Counted from the first letter of the stretch, positions 18,945 through 27,280 are shown. The stretch is DNA of 36,236 bases from Flavobacteriaceae bacterium CG_4_10_14_3_um_filter_33_47 (GCA_002784145.1 PFKE01000150.1:1-36236); one strand, 5' to 3'. Program-made: numbers and translations. Notes: generated by a model from the sequence alone, not told the origin.

Positions 18945-19670
18945 ATGAAACTAGAAATCTGTGCTAGTAATTACCAGTCGGCTGTTAATGCCCAACAAGC
19001 GGGTGCTCATCGTATAGAACTTTGTACAGCTCTAGTTGTTGGAGGTTTAACGCCTAGTTATGGCTTAATTAAACAGGTTTTAGAAATCTTGCAAATTCCT
19101 GTTTTTGTTTTAATTCGACCACGAAGAGGAAATTTTACTTATTCTCAAGATGAATTTGAAAGCATGACAAACGACATCCAATGGTGTAAAAATTTAGGCT
19201 GTGCCGGTATTGTTTCTGGTGTTTTAAATGCTGACAACACTATTGATATTGAAAGAACAAAAGAACTCGTTAAACTTTCCAAACCTTTAGCTTTCACCTT
19301 TCACAGAGCATTTGATTGTACACCGAATCCGTTTGAAACTCTTGAAACTTTGATAAATTTAGGAGTTGATCGCGTTTTAACATCAGGACAAGAAGCTTCA
19401 GCGGAAAAAGGTTTGGATTTATTAAAAATGCTTCAAAAAAACGCCAACAATAAGCTTATTATTCTTCCGGGTAGCGGTATAAATTATAACAATGCCGTAT
19501 CTTTTAAAAACTCAGGATTCAAAGAAATTCATGCTTCTGCAACAACGCTCAAACAAGTTGATGAGCTTCCTGAAATTTCAATGCTTAACCCTAAGTTTTT
19601 AGATGAAACAGAGGATGTTATTTCTGATATAAACCATATTAAAAGCATTTTAAATGCTATTTTACCTTAA
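18945..19670 (+). CDS. cutC: CutC family protein
   Basis: A 241-aa TIM-barrel protein of the CutC family (PF03932). The start at the ATG 18945 gives the family N terminus MKLEICASNYQSAVNAQQAGAHRIELC. Other family blocks: LVVGGLTPSYGLI, VFVLIRPRRGNFTYS, GCAGIVSGVLNADNTID, FTFHRAFDC, VDRVLTSGQEASAEKGL and ILPGSGIN. The family was named from E. coli copper sensitivity, but that role is weakly supported and the barrel suggests an enzyme. Separated by a single base from the hexosaminidase gene, it may act on a sugar-derived product. Its 3' end overlaps the convergent prmC gene by 14 nt. Confidence 0.92.
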   Translation: MKLEICASNYQSAVNAQQAGAHRIELCTALVVGGLTPSYGLIKQVLEILQIPVFVLIRPRRGNFTYSQDEFESMTNDIQWCKNLGCAGIVSGVLNADNTIDIERTKELVKLSKPLAFTFHRAFDCTPNPFETLETLINLGVDRVLTSGQEASAEKGLDLLKMLQKNANNKLIILPGSGINYNNAVSFKNSGFKEIHASATTLKQVDELPEISMLNPKFLDETEDVISDINHIKSILNAILP

Positions 19671-20526
19671 TACCTTTTATCATTCTATTATTATCAAACA
19701 AGTCTTTTTTTAATTTAATATCTTCAAAATTATAATCTGAAAGCAGTTGATACATTTCCTTGCCTAAATACTGATTAATTTCAAAAAATAATGAGCCACC
19801 ATGATTAAGTTTTTGTTGGGAAAATTCACAGATGGCTTTGTAAAATATTAAAGGCGTATCATTTTCAACAAATAAAGCCAATTCTGGTTCATGTTTTAAA
19901 ACGTTACCTTTCATTTCCTTTTTTTCAAGATGTCTTACATAGGGTGGATTGGAAACAATGATATCAAATTTTAAATCCTTTAATGTGGTAGTCCACAAAT
20001 CTTGCCTAAGAATATCTGCCTCAATATATCTTACTTTAACAGTATTTATTAAGGCATTTTCTTTGGCTATTTTTAAAGCCTTCTTCGAAATATCAAGGGC
20101 ATAAATGCTCGCATTAGGCAAATGTTTAGCTAAGGAAATAGCAATACAACCACTTCCGGTTCCAATATCTAAAACTTTCAATTCTGACTTTTGAGTTTTA
20201 CATTTTGAAATTATCCAATCTATAAGTTCTTCAGTTTCTGGTCTTGGAATGAGCGTGTCTTTTGTTACTTTAAACTTCAAATTATAAAACTCTGTTTCAC
20301 CCAGTATATATTGAATAGGTTTTTCTAATTTTAATTGAGATAAGGCTTCAAATAGTGGTTCTTCTTCTTTTTTGGAAAGGCTTTTTGCAGGTTCTAAGGC
20401 CAAGTCAAGTCTCTTTATTTTATGGTAATGACCAATAAGCAAATAAAAAAAACTATCAACCTCATCCTTACCATACATAGCATCTAACTCAATATGAAAT
20501 ATATTTTGGAGGTGTTTTAATGTCAT
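19657..20526 (-). CDS. prmC: Peptide chain release factor N5-glutamine methyltransferase
   Basis: PrmC methylates the glutamine of the GGQ motif in release factors, which is needed for efficient termination. The protein is 289 aa. The N-terminal helical domain (1-85) binds the release factor, IPRPETEEL is at 93-101, the S-adenosylmethionine loop LDIGTGSGC at 119-127, and the catalytic NPPY motif at 193-196. It overlaps cutC tail-to-tail by 14 nt and follows the acetyltransferase gene after 10 nt, so those two form a unit. Confidence 0.95.
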   Translation of the reverse strand: MTLKHLQNIFHIELDAMYGKDEVDSFFYLLIGHYHKIKRLDLALEPAKSLSKKEEEPLFEALSQLKLEKPIQYILGETEFYNLKFKVTKDTLIPRPETEELIDWIISKCKTQKSELKVLDIGTGSGCIAISLAKHLPNASIYALDISKKALKIAKENALINTVKVRYIEADILRQDLWTTTLKDLKFDIIVSNPPYVRHLEKKEMKGNVLKHEPELALFVENDTPLIFYKAICEFSQQKLNHGGSLFFEINQYLGKEMYQLLSDYNFEDIKLKKDLFDNNRMIKGIKVK

Positions 20527-20536
20527 TAAAACTATC

Positions 20537-21028
20537 TTACAATTTTTTAAGCATCCATAAGTTGCAGGAATAATGACCAGTATCTCCCATAGGCTCGTTT
20601 AACGTTTCAAAACCCACTTTAGCATATAATTTACGAGCATCTTCCATGTAAGGTAAGGTTTCTAAATAACAGGATTCAAAACCTAACTCTTTAGCTTTTT
20701 TTAAACAGATATTCATCATTTCACTACCAAGTCCAATGCCTCTAGCTTCTGGTAAAAAATACATTTTTTGAAGTTCGCAAACTTTGCCATCATAATTTTC
20801 TAATGGCGCAATACCCGCACCACCAATAACTTTACCTTGGTTATCAATAACAAAATAAGTTGATGTTTTTTTATTGTACGTACCAGTCATACAATCTAAA
20901 GCGGTATCTGCGTAAGCAGTACCAACTTTTGGAACTCCAAACTCAATTAAAACGGTACGAATAACTTGAGCTATTTGAACGTCATCATTGGTCGTTATTT
21001 CTCTTATTACAATATTATTTTTGCTCAC
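20537..21028 (-). CDS. GNAT family N-acetyltransferase
   Basis: A 163-aa cytoplasmic acetyltransferase. The acetyl-CoA pyrophosphate loop is ARGIGLGSE (about 95-103), preceded by the strand LQKMYFLPEA and followed by CYLETLPYMEDARKLYAKVGFETL, the standard GNAT motif B. The best start is a GTG at 21028 (MSKNNIVIREITTND). The substrate cannot be inferred. It is divergent from ribD, with only 17 nt between the two start codons, so the promoters must overlap the opposing genes; I find no good -7 box for this gene. Confidence 0.85.
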   Translation of the reverse strand: MSKNNIVIREITTNDDVQIAQVIRTVLIEFGVPKVGTAYADTALDCMTGTYNKKTSTYFVIDNQGKVIGGAGIAPLENYDGKVCELQKMYFLPEARGIGLGSEMMNICLKKAKELGFESCYLETLPYMEDARKLYAKVGFETLNEPMGDTGHYSCNLWMLKKL

Positions 21029-21038
21029 TTTAAAATAT

Positions 21039-21046
21039 TATTTTTG
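21039..21046 (+). promoter_or_regulatory. Promoter -7 box of ribD
   Basis: TATTTTTG is a perfect TAnnTTTG. The predicted transcript would begin near 21050, two bases before the GTG at 21052, so ribD mRNA looks leaderless. A TTTG at 21020-21023 could be the -33 element, but the 15-bp spacing is short. Confidence 0.45.
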
Positions 21047-22056
21047 TGCTTGTGAAGATACATGAAAAATATATAAAACGTTGTATTGAAATTGCCAAAA
21101 ATGGATTAGGAACTACCAGACCAAATCCTATGGTAGGTTGTGTAATTGTTCATAATAATACCATTATTGGTGAAGGGTTTACAAGTCCATATGGTGGTAA
21201 TCATGCTGAAGTTAATGCTATAAACTCAGTTAAAGATAAATCGATTTTAAATCAATCGATTTTATATGTAACCCTAGAACCTTGCTCACATTATGGTAAA
21301 ACACCTCCATGTAGCCATTTAATAATAGACCACCAAATTCCTGAAGTCGTTATTGGAACTGTAGATATTCACAGTAAGGTTTCAGGAAAAGGAATCGAAA
21401 AATTAAAAGCTTCTGGATGCAAGGTATCTGTTGGTGTACTGGAAAAAGCATGCCAATGGCACCATAAACGGTTTTTTGCATTTCACCAAAAGCAACGCCC
21501 TTACATTATTTTAAAATGGGCTGAAACTTTAGATGGTTTTATAGCACCTAACTATAAAAACGAGCAAAAACCTGTCTGGATAACCAATGAATTTTCAAGA
21601 CAATTGGTGCATCAATGGCGTGCTCAAGAACATGCTATTTTAGTGGGTAGTACAACGGTTTTAGAAGATAATCCTTTATTGACCATTAGAGATTGGACAG
21701 GGCAAAATCCCATTAGAATTGTTATCGACAAAAAAAAGAAACTACCAAAAACTTCAAATATTTTTAATTCGGATGCTGAAACATTTGTTTTCTCTGAATC
21801 TGATATAGATTTTAAAGCAAACATAGCATCGCAAATTTGTTCACTTTTACATCAAAAAAACATTCAATCCGTCATTATAGAAGGTGGCAAAAAAACACTT
21901 CAAACTTTTGTAAATGAAAATTTATGGGATGAAGCTAGGGTTTTTACTGGTAACGTAATGTTTAACCAAGGCTTAAAAGCTCCCGTTTTTTCTGGGAAAT
22001 TACAATCTACACAACAACTAAATAAAGATATATTAAACATTTATACCCATGATTAA
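21046..22056 (+). CDS. ribD: Bifunctional riboflavin biosynthesis deaminase/reductase RibD
   Basis: RibD deaminates the pyrimidine intermediate of riboflavin synthesis and then reduces its ribosyl side chain with NADPH. The deaminase domain (about 1-150) has zinc ligands in GNHAEVNAI (H53, catalytic E55) and EPCSHYGKTPPCSH (C80, C89). The reductase domain follows from KQRPYIILKWAETLDGFIA, with RQLVHQWRAQEHAILVGSTTVLEDNP and SVIIEGGKKTLQTF. The start is a GTG: either 21046 or, more likely given the promoter, 21052; the next Met is 28 residues in and would remove part of the domain. It overlaps the HAD gene by 8 nt. Length about 336 aa is normal for this phylum. Confidence 0.95.
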   Translation: MLVKIHEKYIKRCIEIAKNGLGTTRPNPMVGCVIVHNNTIIGEGFTSPYGGNHAEVNAINSVKDKSILNQSILYVTLEPCSHYGKTPPCSHLIIDHQIPEVVIGTVDIHSKVSGKGIEKLKASGCKVSVGVLEKACQWHHKRFFAFHQKQRPYIILKWAETLDGFIAPNYKNEQKPVWITNEFSRQLVHQWRAQEHAILVGSTTVLEDNPLLTIRDWTGQNPIRIVIDKKKKLPKTSNIFNSDAETFVFSESDIDFKANIASQICSLLHQKNIQSVIIEGGKKTLQTFVNENLWDEARVFTGNVMFNQGLKAPVFSGKLQSTQQLNKDILNIYTHD

Positions 22057-22663
22057 TACCATTATTTTTGATTTTGGAAACATCTTTCTTAACCTAGATT
22101 TAGATGGAGCTGTACAAAAGACGCTTGATGTTTTTAAGCTCAAACAGGTTCCAGAAGAAATGACCGCAATAAATGGCCTATATGAACAAGGGCTTCTATC
22201 TTCTGAAGAATTTATTGAATTTTACACCAATAATTTTCCAAATATTTCTGAAGAAAAAATTATTGAAACCTGGAATTTTATGTTGAAAGATTTTCCTTTA
22301 CACCGGTTAGAATTTTTAAAAACCCTTAAAGATGCTTCAAAATACAAACTTATTCTTTTAAGTAATACCAACCAAATTCATATAGATTGGGTAAAAAACC
22401 ACATACCTTTTTATGAAGATTTTAAAAACTGCTTTGATGCTTTTTATCTGTCCCACGAAATTAATTTAAGAAAACCAAATGTCGCTATTTTTGAATTTGT
22501 TGTTAAAAAAAATAATCTTAAAATAGAAAACACCTTATTTATTGATGACAATCCAGACAATATTGAAACTGCAAGAAAATTAGGGTTTCATGTTTGGAAT
22601 TTAAATCCTAAAAAAGAAGATGTTGTAACCCTTTTTAAAACTAAAAAGCATTTATTTAGTTAG
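22049..22663 (+). CDS. HAD-superfamily hydrolase (YihX-like)
   Basis: A 204-aa haloacid-dehalogenase fold phosphatase. Motif I is IIFDFGNIFLNLD with nucleophile D8; the second Asp of the usual DxD is Gly, as in YihX-like (DxGN) members. Motif II is LLSNTN, motif III the lysine of INLRKPN, and motif IV FIDDNPDNI. The four-helix cap lies between motifs I and II. YihX of E. coli is an alpha-glucose-1-phosphate phosphatase, but the position after ribD (8-nt overlap) makes a role in dephosphorylating the riboflavin intermediate, a step performed by HAD enzymes in other bacteria, an attractive but unproven possibility. Confidence 0.85.
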   Translation: MINTIIFDFGNIFLNLDLDGAVQKTLDVFKLKQVPEEMTAINGLYEQGLLSSEEFIEFYTNNFPNISEEKIIETWNFMLKDFPLHRLEFLKTLKDASKYKLILLSNTNQIHIDWVKNHIPFYEDFKNCFDAFYLSHEINLRKPNVAIFEFVVKKNNLKIENTLFIDDNPDNIETARKLGFHVWNLNPKKEDVVTLFKTKKHLFS

Positions 22664-22665
22664 AT

Positions 22666-23274
22666 TTGAAAGAAAAAGACACTTACAAAACCATTGAAAA
22701 ACCTTCAGAAGAAGTCTTATTTAAGGATAAGAACAGCAAATTTTTTGGATATGCTTTTCCAGTTTCAACAGAAGATGATGTAAAAAATCATTTAACCGAA
22801 TTAAAAAAAACGCATCATGCTGCAAGACATTGTTGTTATGCCTATCAATTAGGAACAGAGACCTTTCAATTTAGAGCAAACGATGATGGAGAACCCAATA
22901 ATTCAGCTGGAATGCCAATTTATGGCCAAATACAATCGTTTGAAGTCACGAATGTTTTAATAGTAGTTATCAGATACTTTGGAGGTGTAAAATTAGGTGT
23001 AGGTGGTTTAATTAATGCTTATAAAACAACTGCTCAATTAGCCTTAGAAAATGCTGTGATTATAGAAAAAACCATCAATATAACATACCTTATCTCCTTT
23101 GATTACAAAAACATGAATAAGGTTATGCGCATTATTAAAGAAAAAAACTTACACGTAGTTAATCAAACCTTAGAACTAGATTGTAAAATTACCATATCTA
23201 CAAGAAAAAATAACTCAAATATAGTTTTAGAATCCTTCGATAATTTATTTGAGGTAACAATAATTGCTATTTAA
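22666..23274 (+). CDS. YigZ/IMPACT family protein
   Basis: A 202-aa protein of the IMPACT/YigZ family. The signature ANDDGEPNNSAGMP is at 71-84 and RYFGGVKLGVGGLINAY at 103-119, with HHAARHCCYAY before them. A C-terminal ferredoxin-like domain (about 140-202) matches the usual DUF1949 region. Eukaryotic IMPACT regulates Gcn2; the bacterial role is unknown, although a link to translation is often supposed. The start is a TTG at 22666, two bases after the HAD stop, so it is translated from the ribD-HAD message. Confidence 0.9.
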   Translation: MKEKDTYKTIEKPSEEVLFKDKNSKFFGYAFPVSTEDDVKNHLTELKKTHHAARHCCYAYQLGTETFQFRANDDGEPNNSAGMPIYGQIQSFEVTNVLIVVIRYFGGVKLGVGGLINAYKTTAQLALENAVIIEKTINITYLISFDYKNMNKVMRIIKEKNLHVVNQTLELDCKITISTRKNNSNIVLESFDNLFEVTIIAI

Positions 23275-23275
23275 A

Positions 23276-23686
23276 TTAGTTATCAATAACATCTAAAATA
23301 TACTTTGGCGCTCTCACGGGTCTTTTGGTTTTTACATCAATAAAAGCCAAAACCACCTGAGCCGTTGTTATAATTTCACCTTTGTCGTCTGTAATTTCAT
23401 ACTCAAATTCTATCTTAGCTGTTGGCCTATTTTTTAGTTGAGTTTTTACATGAATTACATCATCATAATAAGCTGATTTCTTAAAGTTTAACGACATTGA
23501 AATTACGGGCATCATAACTCCAGATTCCTCCATTTTTTTATAAGAAACACCTAATTTCCTGAGCCATTCAATACGGCCCATTTCCAGATATAATGCATAA
23601 TTCCCGTGATGAACAACTCCCATTTGGTCAGTTTCTCCATATCGAACTCTAATTTGTATTTCGTCGCAATTAAATAAGCCTTTCAT
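23276..23686 (-). CDS. Acyl-CoA thioesterase, 4HBT/YbgC type
   Basis: A 136-aa single-domain hotdog protein. The segment IRVRYGETDQMGVVHHGNYALYLEMGRIEWLR places D20 and H26 as the 4-hydroxybenzoyl-CoA thioesterase active site. The second half holds the strands that form the acyl pocket. Members hydrolyse acyl-CoA or acyl-ACP thioesters; the chain preference cannot be told. The gene is convergent with the YigZ gene (1 nt between stops) and divergent from dnaA, with 194 nt between the start codons. Confidence 0.9.
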   Translation of the reverse strand: MKGLFNCDEIQIRVRYGETDQMGVVHHGNYALYLEMGRIEWLRKLGVSYKKMEESGVMMPVISMSLNFKKSAYYDDVIHVKTQLKNRPTAKIEFEYEITDDKGEIITTAQVVLAFIDVKTKRPVRAPKYILDVIDN

Positions 23687-23693
23687 CGAATAA

Positions 23694-23728
23694 TTTGTGT
23701 GAATTTAAATAATTTTTTTGTACTTTCG
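23694..23728 (+). promoter_or_regulatory. dnaA: Possible dnaA promoter
   Basis: TTTG (23694-23697) and TACTTTCG (23721-23728; one mismatch to TAnnTTTG) are 23 bp apart, at the long end of usable spacing. This would give a dnaA leader of about 150 nt. I see no DnaA box TTATCCACA in the 194-nt gap, so there is no evidence for autoregulation or oriC here. Confidence 0.3.
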
Positions 23729-23880
23729 ACTACTGATTAAACATGAGAAAAAAAATCTTAAAATTCAATAGTATTTGATTTTTTTTTTAAGAATTTTGTT
23801 CACATATTTGCCAGACTAAAGGGGATTGAGAAAAAGCTTCTCTATTTTAAATCTAACTAACAGACCATAAAACTAATTTA

Positions 23881-25308
23881 ATGAGTAAAACTGCGCAATC
23901 GGTATGGAATAATTGTCTTGAATTTATAAAAGATAATATTCAACCGCAAGCATACAAAACATGGTTTGAACCCATTATAGCAGTTAAACTTGATGATAAT
24001 GCTTTAAGCATTCAAGTACCCAGTAAATTTTTTTATGAATGGCTTGAAGAACATTATGTAAAAATTCTTAAAGTTTCCTTAACTAAAGAAATCGGTGAAA
24101 AAGCCAAACTTGTTTACATTATTAAAATGGAAAACACTTATGGCAACAAACAACCGTTTACTGAAAAAATTCCTAGTTCTAACAGATCATCTGTAAAAGC
24201 CCAAGAAGTAGATATTCCTCTTAATAATAAAAATCCCGAATTACGGAATCCATTCATTATTCCCGGAATTAGAAATGTTAAGATTGAATCTCAACTAAAC
24301 CCTAATTACAGCTTTGAAAACTTTTTAGAAGGCGATTCTAACAGATTGGCCAGAAGTGCAGGTTTAGCTGTTGCTAGTAAACCTGGAGGAACCTCTTTTA
24401 ACCCTTTATTAATATTTGGCGGTGTTGGTCTTGGTAAAACACATTTAGCTCACGCCATTGGTGTAGACATCAAAGACAAATATCCAGAGAAAACCGTTCT
24501 ATATATTTCTGCTGAAAAATTTACGCAACAATACATTGATTCTGTAAAGAAAAACAACAGAAATGATTTCATTCATTTTTATCAAATTATGGATGTTTTA
24601 ATTATTGATGATGTGCAGTTCCTTTCAGGGAAATCTGGCACCCAAGATGTCTTCTTCCATATATTCAATCACTTACATCAAAACGGAAAACAGGTTATAT
24701 TAACAAGTGACAAAGCACCTGTTGATATGCAAGATATTGAGCAACGTTTATTATCACGTTTTAAATGGGGTTTATCTGCTGAATTGCAAAATCCTGATTT
24801 TGAAACCAGAGTTTCTATTTTAAAAAACAAACTATATCGTGATGGTGTTGAAATGCCCGATGATATTATTGAATTTGTCGCAAAAAACATTAAAACCAAT
24901 GTAAGAGAATTGGAAGGTGCCATTATTTCTTTAATAGCCCAGTCTTCTTTTAATAAAAAGGAAATTACCCTTGATCTTGCCAGGCAAATTGTAGAAAAAT
25001 TTGTAAAAAACACCAAACGCGAAGTTTCAATAGACTACATACAAAAAGTAGTGTCTGATTATTTCCAAATGGATATTGACACCTTACAGTCAAAAACAAG
25101 AAAACGCCATATTGTCCAAGCCAGACAACTAGCCATGTTTTTTGCTAAAAAATTCACAAAAGCTTCCTTAGCCAGTATTGGTTCTCAAATAGGCAAAAGA
25201 GACCATGCAACGGTACTACATGCCTGCAAAACAGTAGATAATTTATCTTCAACCGATAAACAATTCAGAAAATACGTTGAAGATATTAGTAAAAAACTAT
25301 CTGTTTAA
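23881..25308 (+). CDS. dnaA: Chromosomal replication initiator protein DnaA
   Basis: DnaA binds oriC, forms an ATP-dependent filament and opens the duplex. The protein is 475 aa with all four domains: domain I (1-85; VWNNCLEFIKDNIQPQAYKTWFEP), a short linker II (about 86-130), AAA+ domain III with Walker A GGVGLGKTH (180-188), Walker B IIDDVQFL (241-248) and the arginine-containing RLLSRFKWGL segment, and DNA-binding domain IV with the signature IGKRDHATVLHACKTV. A phosphatase gene follows 12 nt after the stop, so the two are probably co-transcribed. No cluster of DnaA boxes or dnaN is near, so the gene itself does not mark oriC in this window. Confidence 0.98.
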   Translation: MSKTAQSVWNNCLEFIKDNIQPQAYKTWFEPIIAVKLDDNALSIQVPSKFFYEWLEEHYVKILKVSLTKEIGEKAKLVYIIKMENTYGNKQPFTEKIPSSNRSSVKAQEVDIPLNNKNPELRNPFIIPGIRNVKIESQLNPNYSFENFLEGDSNRLARSAGLAVASKPGGTSFNPLLIFGGVGLGKTHLAHAIGVDIKDKYPEKTVLYISAEKFTQQYIDSVKKNNRNDFIHFYQIMDVLIIDDVQFLSGKSGTQDVFFHIFNHLHQNGKQVILTSDKAPVDMQDIEQRLLSRFKWGLSAELQNPDFETRVSILKNKLYRDGVEMPDDIIEFVAKNIKTNVRELEGAIISLIAQSSFNKKEITLDLARQIVEKFVKNTKREVSIDYIQKVVSDYFQMDIDTLQSKTRKRHIVQARQLAMFFAKKFTKASLASIGSQIGKRDHATVLHACKTVDNLSSTDKQFRKYVEDISKKLSV

Positions 25309-25320
25309 AATTACATTGTC

Positions 25321-25776
25321 ATGGCTAAGATTTTAATGGTTTGCTTGGGAAACATCTGTCGTTCTCCATTAGCCGAAGGTATTTTAAAATCAAAACTTCC
25401 AGAAAGTCTATTCACGATTGATTCGGCTGGAACAGCTAACTACCATGTTGGAAATTCCCCAGATAAACGTTCTATTTCTGTAGCCAAAAAATATGGTATT
25501 GACATTTCAAATTTAAAAGGAAGGCAATTCAGCGTGAAAGATTTTGAATTGTTTGACATTATTTATGTCATGGATGAATCTAACTACAGAAATGTAATGA
25601 ATCTGGCCAGAAATGAACAGGATAAAAATAAAGTAACATTTATTTTGAATGAGATTTATCCAAATCAAAACTATGATGTGCCAGATCCGTATTATGGTGG
25701 TGAGCAAGGTTTTGAAAATGTGTTCAAGATGATAGATGAAGCGTGTTCAATCATTGCGGATAAACTTAAACCTTAA
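25321..25776 (+). CDS. Low molecular weight protein-tyrosine phosphatase
   Basis: A 151-aa cysteine phosphatase. The active-site loop VCLGNICRSPLAEG puts the nucleophile at C8 and the phosphate-binding R14-S15; the general acid is D122 in VPDPYYGG. Length and both motifs fit the family. It lies 12 nt after dnaA and probably shares its transcript; whether it has anything to do with replication is unknown. In other bacteria such enzymes act on tyrosine kinases for exopolysaccharide, but none is visible here. Confidence 0.93.
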   Translation: MAKILMVCLGNICRSPLAEGILKSKLPESLFTIDSAGTANYHVGNSPDKRSISVAKKYGIDISNLKGRQFSVKDFELFDIIYVMDESNYRNVMNLARNEQDKNKVTFILNEIYPNQNYDVPDPYYGGEQGFENVFKMIDEACSIIADKLKP

Positions 25777-25832
25777 AACACTCGAAAATATTTAGTATTT
25801 TTAATTTCTAACAAACCATTGAAACCTATTTT

Positions 25833-26549
25833 ATGAATTCCAACAAAGGACATCTTTACCTTATACCAACCACTTTAGGTGATAATGAGCCATTGGAAGT
25901 CTTACCCATATCCGTCAAAAAAGTCATTGAACAAATCAATGTTTATATAGTTGAAAACGAAAAGACGGCTAGACACTTTATAAAAAAAATTAGTTCAGGA
26001 AAATCACAAAGTTCTTTAAAGTTATTTCTGCTTAATAAATATACAGATGCTTCTTTAATACCTGAATTTTTAGAACCCTGCATTCATGGTATTCAGGTTG
26101 GTTTACTTTCTGAAGCGGGTTGTCCTGGTATTGCAGATCCTGGTGCTGAAGTGGTTAAAATGGCACATCAAAAAAACATTAAAGTGGTGCCATTGGTTGG
26201 ACCTTCTTCCATTCTACTAGCATTGATGAGTTCTGGTATGAACGGACAAAGTTTTGCTTTTAATGGTTATTTACCCATTGAAAAAGATGATAGAAAAAGA
26301 GAATTAAAACGATTGGAACGCTTTTCCTTTGAACACAACCAAACACAAATATTTATTGAAACGCCTTACCGAAACAATAAAATGCTGGAAGACCTATGCA
26401 ACACTTTAGAACCAAATACCTTAATATGTGTAGCATGTGACATTACCCTTTCTACTGAATTTATTAAAACTCAAACCGCAAACGCTTGGAAAAAAAATAT
26501 GGTAGATTTACATAAGAGACCTGCCATATTTATAATTCACAAAAATTAA
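25833..26549 (+). CDS. SAM-dependent methyltransferase, RsmI-like (tetrapyrrole methylase fold)
   Basis: A 238-aa protein with the tetrapyrrole-methylase fold used by RsmI, which 2'-O-methylates C1402 of 16S rRNA. Clear RsmI-like blocks are GLLSEAGCPGIADPGAEVVKMA, VPLVGPSSILLALMSSGMNG, FNGYLP and IFIETPYRNNKMLEDL. The N terminus differs from true RsmI: where that has a 'VATPIGNLxD' type loop, this has LIPTTLGDNEPLEVLP. Many Bacteroidota carry both a true RsmI and this variant, so the target may be different. It follows the phosphatase by 56 nt and converges on the lysozyme-like gene. Confidence 0.8.
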   Translation: MNSNKGHLYLIPTTLGDNEPLEVLPISVKKVIEQINVYIVENEKTARHFIKKISSGKSQSSLKLFLLNKYTDASLIPEFLEPCIHGIQVGLLSEAGCPGIADPGAEVVKMAHQKNIKVVPLVGPSSILLALMSSGMNGQSFAFNGYLPIEKDDRKRELKRLERFSFEHNQTQIFIETPYRNNKMLEDLCNTLEPNTLICVACDITLSTEFIKTQTANAWKKNMVDLHKRPAIFIIHKN

Positions 26550-26557
26550 CCTAATTT

Positions 26558-27223
26558 TTAGCTGTTTACTGCTTTTGCATTTTTATTTGGTTTTACAAAA
26601 GAGGTGTCATACCCAGAAAATTTCTTCAAGTAGTACTCCATAGAAGTACCATAAGCATCTGAGAAATTTTCTAATCCATAACTTCTTAAATAATTTTTAA
26701 CACTTCCAGGACCAGCTAAATGAGCTGCTGCTAAAATACCGGACTCTGTAATTAAAATACCATTTATTTTTTTACCAACAAATCGTTTAATGTCTCTTCT
26801 TAAAATCCATTTGTTACGTTCTGCATTGGCAATAAAAGCACGTTCTTGAAGCTCTGGGTTATTTAAAAATTCCTCTACATCGTAAATTCCAATGAGCTTT
26901 AAAGTTTCTTTACCAAATTGATATTTCCCTAAATAGCCTAGCGTATTTACAGAAGAATAATCGCCTCTGGACTCTTTAAAAGCAAGGGCTTCTTTAAATC
27001 CTACAAATGATTTTCCTAAATAGGGAGAAAAGGTCTTGTTTGAGTTAAATAATGCTAAATCACCTGCTTTGGTTTCAGCATCATGGCTTACCGTGTAATT
27101 TAATACTAAGCCAGCTGTTGAGTATTTACTCGAATCTATCACTTTATTTGATGAAAGTGAAACATACAATAAAACTGATATTGTAAGTGATACTGTTAAA
27201 TAACTTGCAATACTTTTTTTCAT
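26558..27223 (-). CDS. Exported lysozyme-like (transglycosylase-fold) protein
   Basis: A 221-aa protein with an N-terminal hydrophobic signal (about 5-24). The core FKEALAFKESRGDYSSVNTLGYLGKYQFGKETLKLIG resembles lysozyme-like folds of the SLT type, with E84 in the position of the catalytic glutamate and the GYxGxYQFG turn typical of lytic transglycosylases. The segment ITESGILAAAHLAGPGSVKNYL fits the last helices of that fold. Activity on peptidoglycan is likely but not proven; the family has no name I can give with confidence. It has its own strong promoter (27281-27310) and lies next to a unit that contains mltG. Confidence 0.65.
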   Translation of the reverse strand: MKKSIASYLTVSLTISVLLYVSLSSNKVIDSSKYSTAGLVLNYTVSHDAETKAGDLALFNSNKTFSPYLGKSFVGFKEALAFKESRGDYSSVNTLGYLGKYQFGKETLKLIGIYDVEEFLNNPELQERAFIANAERNKWILRRDIKRFVGKKINGILITESGILAAAHLAGPGSVKNYLRSYGLENFSDAYGTSMEYYLKKFSGYDTSFVKPNKNAKAVNS

Positions 27224-27280
27224 AATGTTTAAATTTCTTCAGCAATTTTAATTTTAAAAATGCCTGAAAATTTGAGCGTG

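Noticed and set aside
23687-23880. Origin of replication next to dnaA
   Set aside because: No TTATCCACA-type boxes in the gap and no dnaN nearby.
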